From: Sceloporus undulatus | Lineage: Eukaryota > Chordata > Lepidosauria > Squamata > Phrynosomatidae | Direction: 5' to 3' | Length of the DNA stretch: 64,000 bases | Assembly: GCF_019175285.1 (NCBI RefSeq) | Contig: NC_056523.1 | Span: 178,684,937 to 178,748,936, forward strand | Shown here: one piece after another, positions 10,346 through 22,323 of the stretch | Layout of the letters: each line of letters starts with the position of its first letter | Numbering within the stretch: position 1 is the first letter of the stretch | Notes under the pieces: model-generated | The model's database searches: none | What the model saw: the letters and a program-made list of their open reading frames with translations, nothing else | Told to the model about the DNA's origin: nothing | Translations under genes and position numbers: made by a program

Positions 10346-11904
10346 CTGGCACGAAACAGAACAATGGAGTGCATGACTGTCAATGTTCCTGAGACCCCTT
10401 TCCAGTAGCACTGCACCACACACATAACTTTTGCATACTGATTTGTTTTTCCTTATCAACATATACAATAGCACTATACTGGGTGCTTTAAAAAAAAAAC
10501 GCCACCAATGTTTAGTAAGAGGCAGCTTGAATTCTGTGTTGGATCACAGCAAGATCCACTGACCAAACAGTGGCTAACTAGCTGCCCTTTAAGGTACAAG
10601 TAAGGTAGGAAGGCAATGGCCATCTCCTGTTATTTCTATCTGCTGATCCTGATATTCAGAGGGATGCAGGTATGCTGCTTCTTCCATAGCTATTTCATTT
10701 ATTCTCTTCCATAGAAGCTGGTTGTCATAGACAGGCCTATTACCCCAAAATCTGCTTAATCTAAATATGTTTGCCTTTCTTTGACGATTCTATATCTCTT
10801 CTTTTGCTTCAGCTAACCAAGGGAAAAGGAAAACATTCCTATGCTCAATATTGGAACTCTGCCCCTAAGTTAGTGAAAATTCACATTCACCCTAAATATG
10901 AGTGTATACACACAAACACACACATACACAGAACAACCACTTCTTCCTACTCCATACACTTGTCTTTTTCAGTACAAACAGACAGTGATTGACTTTGCTC
11001 TCCATTTATGTGTGCCACTTCCTGGGACCAATAAGCATATCAAACAGTTTATACCAGAGGTTCACACTTCCCCATCCTAATAGTCCTCTTAAAAGAGGGG
11101 TGGGAATCATGCAGCCCTCCAGATAATATTGGTGTACAGTGGGGCCCAGTTATCTGCAGGCTTGTCATCTGTAGATTTAAGCATCTGCAGATGGCAAGCC
11201 TGGATGTCCCCAACGGTGGTGTGTGCATGTTGCACCGCCATTAGGGATAATTGAACTTGAGGTCCTGCATTTTTTTGTATCTGTACAGGGGTCCAGAATA
11301 GATCCCTCACAGATATGAAGGTCTGACTGTACAACTTCCAGCAGCTCTAGCCAGAAGCATAGCCAATGGCAAGGAATGCTGGGAGTTGCACTCCCATCTT
11401 CTCCTAAAGGGAAGAAATCATTGAAAGACAGAGCACATAAGAAGGCCACATTGGATCAGACCAAAAGGCCATCTAGTTCATTATCCAGTTTCCCACAGTG
11501 GCTTCTGGGAAGCGCACAAGCAGGAGATGAATGCAACAGCACCCTTCATTTTATAGTGTCCAGTGTTAAAGGCTGTATGCATGATCTATAGAAGAATACA
11601 GCCTCTAACAATGGAGCTGTTATACAGTCATCCTGACTAGTTGTCACTGATAACCTCATCCTCCATGAATTGACCTAGTCAGCTTATAAAACCATGCCTG
11701 TGGGCAGCCATAACTATTTCTTATGTCAGTCTATTCCACAGTTTAGCTATGTGATGTATGGATGGTCCCCTGCTTTTGGCACTGACATCACCACATGCCT
11801 GTGTATACCCTGCCTCCCCACATACAAACCCCTTTGAAATGGCAGCATACCCACACAACTCTGGTTAAGATCTGTAAAATGTAAAATTCATGCAGGGAGT
11901 GGAT

Positions 11905-11967
<63 letters not shown>

Positions 11968-14900
11968 ATTATGAGTCTGAGCCTGCTTTGGACTAACAGG
12001 GCCATTTCTTCAGCCCCATCATCAAAACATACCTCCTGCATGGATTCCTGCTGGACAGCACTAGAAAGCTGCACCTCACCAGAAGGTATGTGACCTGGTC
12101 TGGACCCAGGAGAACTTTGGCTGCGAGATGGCTGTACCTGGAAAGTAGAAGGGAAATACAGAAATCATGCTTATCATTTTGGGGAGGGAGGCTTTCAGTG
12201 TGGTATTACAATTACGAAAAAATGCCTCTGAAAAGACACATAGATCCTCCTGGAGACCTGTGCAAGCCCTGACAGCATGCTGTATAAACCTTATAATGCT
12301 TGACTGGACCCTGCAGTCAAGGTAGTCAACATTTTGACCTGACAGGGGATATGAAATACAGGCCCCATTCATACTGGGGTAAAAGACATGGAGGGAACTG
12401 GGATGATCCGGATGCCCCTCCCCCGAATCGCTCCGTTAGCAAGTGCCCACTACAAATTGAAATTGAATGCATTTTGACAGAAATCGAATGCATTCTGTAG
12501 ATTGGCCGCTGCCAATCAAGCTATCGTCATGGTGACGTTTGCAGGGCATCAGGGGAAGTGTCCTCCCTTTTTAAAGAGCCAGGCACAGGGGTTTCAGCGG
12601 CTGAAGCAGGGAGAGAGATGCCTCTCTCTCTCTCTCTCTCTCTTTTTTAATAAACCTGTGGGCTTTTGGGTCAGATCTGCCCCTGTCCCAGGCAGAGGAT
12701 GGGATTGCCATGCTTTTTTTTATTTTATTTTTTGCTTTTAAAAGCAACATTAGCTTTCCCTTTGCTTCCCTTGCTGTATCTGCTCAAGAAGACAAATCAT
12801 TAGCATGTTCGCTCAAAAAAAATTGGTAAAAATGTAACATTGATTGTTTGCAACATTTGTAGCTTCTCCCTCTGCAGAAAGCAAGTGCAAGCCTGGCTCC
12901 ATCTGCCTCTGGAATATAAACCATGCGCATGTTCGCTCAAAAAAATGGTTAAAAATGAAACATACATTCTGGAATAGAAACCATGCGCATGTGCGCTCAA
13001 AAAAATGGTTAAAAATGAAACATACATTCTGGAATAGAAGCAGTTGAAAAGGGGGGGGGGGTTTTGCCTGACATGAGCTCCATTCATCCTCCTGCAAGGA
13101 AGGAATGCCCAGCGACAGAGGGCTTTGGGCAGAGGATGCAGGGAAAAGAGGCTCCTAAAGAATGCCTTCCCTTGCTCCCTTCTTCCCAGGGCTCTTTCCT
13201 CCTCCCCCTCCCCTCCGATGAGGGGAGGAAATGCCTTGCCCTTTGCCCACCCTCTGACCTAAATCCCTCCCTCAATTTGCCTCGATCGTGATCGAGGCCA
13301 AAGTTCTCATTCCCAGGACCCGGGGTTTTTAAAAAGAAACGGTATTTGCGCCGATTTCAAAAGACCCGCGCTAGGGGCCATTTACCACGGAACGGGTGTG
13401 CAAGCCCCGGATTCGCTTGTGTGAGATTCGGGGTGAGTAGGAACTTCACGTGATTGAATCGGTTTCAAAACCGATTTTTTTTTGTAATGTGAATGAGCCC
13501 ACAGATTCTGACATTCTAGTTTGCTAAGTGACTTCATCTGATCTTCTAAAGACGAAACATGAACAGCAGCCTTCCCCAATCCAGCATTAAGATGGGAAAG
13601 GAATTATAGAGACACCCACTCACCAAATATAGCTCTCATTACTCTCTTCCTCCACTTTGTCAGAAATCACCTAATTGTTATCTTTTTTACTTAATGTGGA
13701 AACAGAATCACAGAAAGGCCTGCTGTTCAGACCACATGATCCCCCACATTTCACTCCAGTCTTTCAACTCCTTTCTAAGAACAGAAATTAATACTCTGTA
13801 CCCTTTTAGAACTGTGTGTATTTCTTGCTAACTTGAGGCACAATTCTTCCCCCAACACATCATTTATTATAATTTTAGCACAGCATGCGTTATTTAAAAA
13901 ACAGGAAGACATAACAATCATAAGAAAAATACAAGGACCGGAATCCTATTGGTGACATCCATGTGGGTTATGCACATGTATCTTTTTTTGACAGTGACCA
14001 AGTGGATATTCACTAGGCCCTTGTGCACCACACAAAACCTCCCCCTGGCAGCTAAACCTTTATCTAAGCTTTGTCTGCATTGATCTTGCATTGCATAGGC
14101 AGAGTATAATGCTCCATATGTGTAATTTTGTGCTTCCTCTTCAGCAGCTGTCAAACCCCACAGGGCACTGCTACAATCATTCCATGGCTGAGGGAAAGGG
14201 AAGGAGACAATAAAAAAACCATGACTGCTTCCGTTCATGGCTACTGTTCCCTAGAGAATGAGGAAAAAATAATCTTCTTCCCTCTGGAGAATTGAAGTCC
14301 AGGTGGGACACAGTCCCTGCTATTCAGTTGCTTTCTCCCCCTCCCCCCGCCCTCAGACACTGCACAGTTACAGCAGCACCCCACAGGGCTTGAAAGCTGT
14401 TGGGACACAAAACTGTGCATGTGGAGAATGCCCTGCACACGTAATTCAGGATCTTGGCCAAGATAAAGATTAACCAACACAATAAAATATAAAAAAATTA
14501 AAATGAAGACAAAACCCCCAACTCTGTCACTTATTATTTGCCTAACAAATGAATCTAATAACTATAACCATAAAAATCATGCAGAAAGAAATGGCAGGTG
14601 CATGATCTAAAAACAACTAAACTGTCACTAATCAATAATTATCAACAATATTTGGATAGCTTCACAAGGTGTGAATCCAGAGTGTCTGCATAAGTAATGA
14701 CTGCTCTAAAGTTATCCTGCCTTTCTTCTGTCCCCTTCCTTCCCCTAAATCAAAGATCCTCACATGTATTCTTGACAAGATCTGTGGAGTAATGAATGAT
14801 TGCAAACGCTTGTTCAACAGCAGCTGATAGCCAAGTGGAGGAACCAACCAGGCTGGCATGAACCATAGTACTAAGTCAATGGTTAACACCATGCCCTGTT

Positions 14901-17900
14901 CATCTGAGGGTGTAGTGGGAATGGGAGGGAAGGCAGCTGTTGAGAAATCAGCTAACTTTCCTGGCTCCTATGTTGTCACCCAAGGGACTGGTCCTCAGCA
15001 GCCATGATTGCTGAATGCCTGCTTCACAGTTTGAGAACTTTGGCCCTAGACTGCACTGCCACCTTCTGACTCAGGGACATAACACTGATTATTTGTTGCC
15101 TAACATTCTTTAAACACTATTTGATACTCAAAATTGAGTGGCTGAGTCAGAGCCAAACTCATGCAAAAGGTAAATAAGCAACAGTTAAGGTTGAACTCAA
15201 ACAAGGAAGCTCTAAGAGCCTTATCACACTAGGAAGGAAAGCCAAACCAGAGCCAAAGAGTAGTGCCTTTCTCCATGCCTCGCCACATGACATTGGTAGC
15301 ATTTCAGTTTTCTTCCCGCTGAATGGATTTTCCAGCTAGACAAAAGATTCACTTTCACAACTCTCTCCCATGAGAAGAAACTGAAGTGTTACAACCTCAT
15401 GCAGTAAGGCACAGTGCAAGGCACTACTTTCCGGATCTATTTTGGCTTTGTTTTCTAGTGTGATAAGATTCTTTGTCTGCAAGGGCTCTTGATGACAGTG
15501 TGACTTGGAGGTCTCTCATTCATAGGTTGCTATAAATTGAAATCAACTTGACAGTAGTTAACGAGTCAACAACAGTAAGGTTCTCAGATTATGAGATACC
15601 TGTAAGGTCTCTTTCACACTTTCATACTTATAGCACTATGATGCCATTATAATTCCTATGGCTGCATTCTATGGAAGTTGGGATTTGTAGTGTAGCAAGG
15701 AGCCTTTAGAATTCTCAGCCAGAGAACAACTCTAGTGACTGACCAAGCTACAAACCTAACATTATTCCCCCCTCCTCCTTGTTGTTATTACATTTATTCA
15801 TATCCCGCTTCCCCCTCCCCAAATTGGGACTCATTAGTCATTCAATAAAATAATAAAATAAAAAATAAATATGATGTAAACATAGTTGTTGAAGTGCAAT
15901 CATAGCAGTATTACCACATTACTGTGAAAGAGATGCAAATAAAAATAAATAAGTAAAACTACAGTTACATACATTGCTTCTGGGGTGCTAGAGCTTTTTA
16001 ATTTTAACATTGGTCCAAAATACACTGCAGAAACAATCCAGTTTGAGACCACTGTCCTGGCTCAGTGCTAGGGAATCCTGGGAATTGTAGTTTATTGTGG
16101 CACCAGAGCTCTCTGACCAAGAAGGCTAAATGTCTCACAAAAATACAGCTCCCAGAATTCCCTAGCATTGAGCCAGGGCAGTTAAAGCAGTCTCAAATTA
16201 GATTATTTCTGCAGTGTATTTTGGACCATAGTTTAGTTTCAGCATGTCTTAATCTGACCCTTGGTTAAGGAATGGGTAATTTTCTCATTCTTTCAGATCA
16301 TGTTTATTCATGAAGTCAAGATTTTCAATTTATTAGAAGCTATTAAAGAAACAAGTAGTAGGAGTTCTTCTGGATTGATTACTGTTGGGTTATCAAGAAC
16401 AATCTTATATATCCTTATAACAAGAAATCAATGACTATTAAGTCAAGAGGTCCCAAGGGTTTCTCTAAAACAGAAAGACAGAGGCTACTCTAATTTTATT
16501 TATATTTATATTTAATAATTTCTGTAGCACTCTTCAATATAAATATGTTGATGGCAGTTTGTAAAAGAAATAAGAACGTATCAAGTAAAATGTTGATATT
16601 GTTGAGCTGCCCTATTTATAAGGATGGTAAGACCATTTTAAAGAAGAACTTACCTCAAATATTTCACACCTTGTTTACCAAACAATAATTCAAAATTGTT
16701 CACTAATATTGATAGGAATATTCCAGGGGACAAAAAGTTTCTTTTGCTTTTATAGCCTCACATGTATAACAAATTGGCAAACTAACACACAAAGCGAGAT
16801 TTTGTAGGGACATTTAAACCAAACATTGAAAACATCATTTTTCTCAATTACAACTGCCAAAATCCTCCAAACAGCCAGCCTAGAAGCCATACAAGTTGGG
16901 CCATTCTGAGAGTTGTGGTCCAAAAAAGTAACTTTCCTAAAAATTTGCCTGATTTAAACTATAAATGCCTTATGAGCAACAGTTTAAACCAGCCTTCCCT
17001 AAACTGGTGCATCCCAAATGTGCTGGAATACCAGTGTCATCCCATTTGTGGATGGGTGGGGAAGGATGATTTAAGCCAAAAATGGAATTGAATTGTATTC
17101 TACTCGCACCCACTTTACCTTCAAAGCAGAATAGGAATTTCAGCCATGCCAGGCACCCACCCCAACAAGCCCCTCAGAACTATCTGTTCAACAGGATCCT
17201 TCAGTCACACCTTCTTACTTTACCTCAGCAGAGAGTAGATGCTCTGGCTGGCCTGGGCCAGGAAGGTAAAGGGAAGGCAGGGAGGCATTGTGGGTCTGGA
17301 GAGTGGGTCCCTTATTCTGGTCCATAGAGGCTGTGGAGCAGGGCCGGGTAGGTCCACCAGGCAGGGAGTGGTGCAGGGCTCCCATTCGTCCCAGGCTGTG
17401 GGTCTTGCTTTCTCGACGCTGGTACTCGATGGGAGACTGCAGTGCTGGGGAGGGAACACAGTGAGAAAAGATGAGCTACAGGGACATTTGTGAGAAGATG
17501 AAAGAGTCTTCAGCAACAAAAAAGACAACTTTGTGTATCAATGGCTCATGGTCCAAGCAGGGGAGGGTGAGGCTCATCCATGGTATGATGCTCCTGCCTT
17601 GGGGACACAGAATCGATTCACATGTGCTTTGTTCCTCGTCCCTTGAGTGATGATGAGTTGCATGTGCGAACTAGCCATCGCTCAAACCATCTCCCAGACA
17701 AAACTTTCAAATTGTCCCATGCCAACTCAAGGTATTTCTCCCCCAATGGAGACATACAGTGAAGTGTTATTCAAAATGGATAGATACACTCTGTGGAATG
17801 ACACAATAGGATTCCAGATTAGACTTCATTTTTAATGCCCCCACCCCACCTGGATAAGGATATACACCTTGCCTTCCAGGTAGCCAACAGGAACATCAAG

Positions 17901-20900
17901 GGGGAAAGGTTTAGTATCTGGAATTCTTCCCCTGTATTCCTAAATTGTAGGATTTTTTCCAAGTAAAAAACTCCACACAAGCATTTTAAAAAGTAGCCAC
18001 CTGCCTAGCAGTACTGTCTGTGGTTCTGAGTAAAATGGGCTGTAGTTCAGGACTCAGGAGATCCCATCCTTCAAAAGCTTAGGATTGATTCAATTCACAA
18101 AGGCCAAAGCACCACTTGTGCTTGAAATCTATGGCCCACTGAGACATAAGAAAGGGAGGGGGAATCACTCAATTTGCTCATCATTTGATCTATTACAAGG
18201 AAGACTTGACTTGCACAGGCATCAGAATGGGAAAGGAATGTGATGTTCAGATCCCTGGAGAGGGAGAAAAGAGAGAAAGGAGATAGTAGACTAGATGCAA
18301 CATTTCAACTTGCAAATTGTGGCCAATAGGGAGAGGAGAATCGCATGTAGAAAAACAGCACACAAAGAGTGAACTGAAATAAAATTCACTAATGTGCCTT
18401 CTCTGTCACAGCAGCCAGCATGTGGAACACTCTGCCCACAGAAGTATGGCTGACGCTGACCTTGCAATCAGTTCTGTCGCGATCAAAGGCTTTCTGCATG
18501 TCTGCACATTTTACGCTGGCGAGTCTGTTTTTTCTAAAAATGCCTGTAAGGATTTGGGAGTGTGTGTGTTTGTTTTTTAATTCAAATTCATACTTAACCT
18601 GAAGTGGTACATCTCATTTATCCAAACCCTGCACATGTTAAGCTCTGATTATATTGATGAGAATGAGCCCTTACTGGCTAGACATACATTCAATCACTTA
18701 ATAAAGACTAGTTGCCCCATTAATATTTCTCAGCCAACTTCTTACACTCACAATCAAAGTAGGAAAAAAGCAGATATTTTACACCCTTTCACTGTGTACT
18801 TTCAGTCCATGTGTGTGTGTGTAGGGGAGGGAATTTGGATCAGTTAATTCAGGGTGCAGAGATAGGACCAACATCTGTGGGTAAAGGAATATGCAGAATC
18901 TCTGTGAATAAAGAGTTATTTTCAAACATTTCAAAGGACACAGAATTGAAAAGCCAAATCTCATAATTTGCTCCAAGGCTATGAAAAACGAGAGTCCCCC
19001 TGGTAACAAGTTATCCCCTGCCACATGTTTTCAAGGTTGCAGCTTGTTTACTTTGTACACATAACTCAATGGAAAACCCTGAGAACTGAGCCCAATTTGA
19101 TCTGTGCAATATCATCCTTGGCATTATTTGTTCATCATGTTGGGATGTGGTAAAGAAATGGAATCTAATGTACTATAATATGATATAGATTCACATATAT
19201 CTATAACCTGAAGCACACTGGAGAACATGTTAAGTTACCACAATTTGTGGGGGGGGGGCACTTTCTTTCACTAATAAAATATTTATTGCATATATGATAT
19301 GTACTGAAATACAAGGTGGTTCCTTTCACTACAGAAAGTGTCATGAAACAAACTCTATTTAGATCCTGGGAAAAGCAAAACGAATGAAACATCTCTAATT
19401 CAAATTAGAGCACCAGCTTGGTGTAGGGGTTTGAACACTGACTGGACTAGGATACTGGGAGATCAGAATTCAAATCCTGGTTTGGCCATGAAACCCATTG
19501 GATGATCTTGGGCAAGTCACATTCTCTCAGCCTCAGAGGAAGACAATGGCAAACCCTCTCTGAAGAAACTTGCCAAGAAAACCCCATAATACGTTTGTCT
19601 TAGGGTCACCATAAGTCAGAAATGACATGAAGGCACACAACAAACACAACAATTGAAATTACTCATTGAAAATTTTCAAAGTGTTAACTGTCATGTTAAA
19701 TGTATGCGTCTATGTGGTGCCACAGATTTCATTAATGTTATTTTGGGGAAAGAAGCATTTTTAATTCTTATCTACAACTATTGGTGGTGGTTGTGTGTGC
19801 CTTCAAGTAATTTCCGATTTATGACTACCCTAAGGCAAACGTATCATGGGGCTTCCTTGACAGAAGTTGTTTAGAGAGGGTCCATGGCTGAGTGAGCAGC
19901 CCTTATATTCACTCCAAATCAGAAGACAAGCAAATAAGGGAAGGACAATTGAGGTCTAGCTCCTTGAAAAAGGTTGGATGCAGTTTAAAGAGCAGTGAAA
20001 GTAAGCCCACTGGGTCAGAACTGTGGACCAATCTTTCATTCCCTACCATTGAGGAAGTCACGTTGCGTATCCAAGATGAGGCTGATGTCAGCCACCCAAG
20101 CCTGGGCAATCTCTGGAGTTGCTGCCTGCAGTACATAACGAACAGTGCCTCGTTCTGCGCCACGAGAGATCAGTGCAAATTTGCAGGGATCATTGTCCAC
20201 ACTGGGCTCCAGGCCCAAACAGCTTACCTGATGCAGAAAAGGACAGTGAATAAACACTTAATTTAAAATTAAAAGAAAAATTAAAAGAATTAAAAGAAAA
20301 AAAGAAAATACATTATTTAAAAAAGGGGAAAAATAATGCAATTGTGTTTTCCCTCCTCATTGAGTATTTTCTGTGTGCTTTTATTGCACATGCCCAAGTG
20401 GCAGTCCCCACCACTAAGGCCAGATACATGTGCATGTATCAAATCAGTACTCAGATTTTTGGGATGCAGAATTCAGCACTCAGTATTATATGCTATGGAT
20501 GAACAAGACAGCTACAAAAATGAGGTATGCAGCTATGGAAGTGAGGAACATCAAGTCCAAAATGCACTATGCAAGGCCTTCCAGGATCTAGAGCTGCCTA
20601 GATTGTTCACTGCTGTCCCTGAAATACCTTGATACTGCTTTTGAAGGCATACGTTGGGGCAGCATATGGACCCCGCCGCCGCTCCAGAGTCTCACTCAGA
20701 ATGACAATCTGCTCAAAGAGAAAGATGCGCCGCTCACGACCCCGGGACATGATTCCGCCTGCCTGCTCTGTCACCCAGAAGGTGTTTTGCTGCTGCAGCT
20801 TCCCCTGTGCTGTCAGCTTCCCCTAGAAAGGAAAGATTAGTCCCTAGTTACTAGCCATACAAAAGGCACAAAGCTGCCACATTCTTAAAGCTGAACATTT

Positions 20901-22291
20901 AGAAATACACATGTGCAGATGGAGGACTGCATGTCTGAATGCTGCTGTATGCCAGATACTCGCCATCTGTGGGACATCAAGCCTCTGAAGGAGTAAGAAA
21001 GGTCAGCACCAGTCTACTTAATCGGGTATGGTTATTCTGTTGTAAGCCACCTTGAATCCCAAACTGAGAGAAAGATGGGATATAAATATAAATAACAGTT
21101 GTCTATCTGCAGAGACATTTTGTTTTGCTCTCTTTCTTTCTTTCTTTTTTTTTTGAAGCTGCATGCAACATTACAATATGCAAAAATGTATTTCTATTTG
21201 AAGCAGCACAGCACCAGGAAGAGCTGAGCCACATGATAGTTCAGAACATATACTGTATATACTCATGTAGTTTTGACTAGAAATTTTAGTTAAAAAATTG
21301 ACCCAGAAAGCCTACATTACCCAGTGTACTTTAACTCTTCTCAAAAAAAAGGAACCACTCCCTTCTCTGAGTAGAGTGGCAAAAGGTGACAGCACAATCC
21401 ACACTCACACGCTACTCTCTTCACCATGGTGCCACTTCTGACCTTTTTGAATGACTGGGTGGGGAAATGGTGGCAGTGACAGCTCTTTGGCACTTCCTCT
21501 TAAAGACATGCTAAGAGGAATGGGACTTTAAAGAATCTGAATAAGACATTTGTGAATGTTTGCCAGCTTTTCTGCATGCGCTCTGCATGGAGCTACCCTT
21601 GTGCCAAGTTTGGAAACTTCAACTTGTACAAAATATGGCAGATAGGTTATTTACAGGTATTTCTCATAATGATAATATAACACTGGTTCTGAAGTCCATT
21701 CACTGGCTGCCAATTAGTTTCTGGGCAAGGTACAAGGTGTTGGTGATGATTACCTTTAAAGCCCTACATGACTTGGGTCCAGAATACCTAAGAGAACGCC
21801 TTCTTCCGTACTGTCCGTCCTGCACTCTAAGGTCCTTGGGGAAGAATCCACTTCAACCAAAAAAATCTAGGCTAACCTCAGTTACCCAGAGGGCCTTCTC
21901 CACCGCTGCTCCAAAGCTATGGAATGACCTGCCAAAGGCTACTCTTACAGCCTTTAAGAAGGCTCTTAAGATGGATCTCTTCCACCAGGCCTTCCCTACT
22001 TAGTTCCTCTCCCCATTTACTGTGACTTACGTCACTCTGTCCACCAATTCTTCTCTTAAATTTAATGAGAAGAATTAAATTAAAATGAATTAAAATAAAA
22101 TTCTTGCCTCGAGAAGAAGAACCCTCCCTCCATACCTACTGTCATCATCAGACCTGGGAGGGAGTGAAAAAGACAGGCCCAGTTCCATCAGGTCTAACTG
22201 TGAATTCTGTGACTTATGTCACTCTATTTTATCTTATCTTATTTTTATTGCTGTAACCCACCCCGATTCCTTGTGATTGGGTGGGCTATAA

Positions 22292-22323
<32 letters not shown>

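Noticed and set aside
11865-12093. Arg/Glu-rich and Ser/Leu-rich frames near 11.9 kb
   Set aside because: Translations of the (GT)n(GA)n microsatellite; only 12033-12137 on the minus strand is exon.
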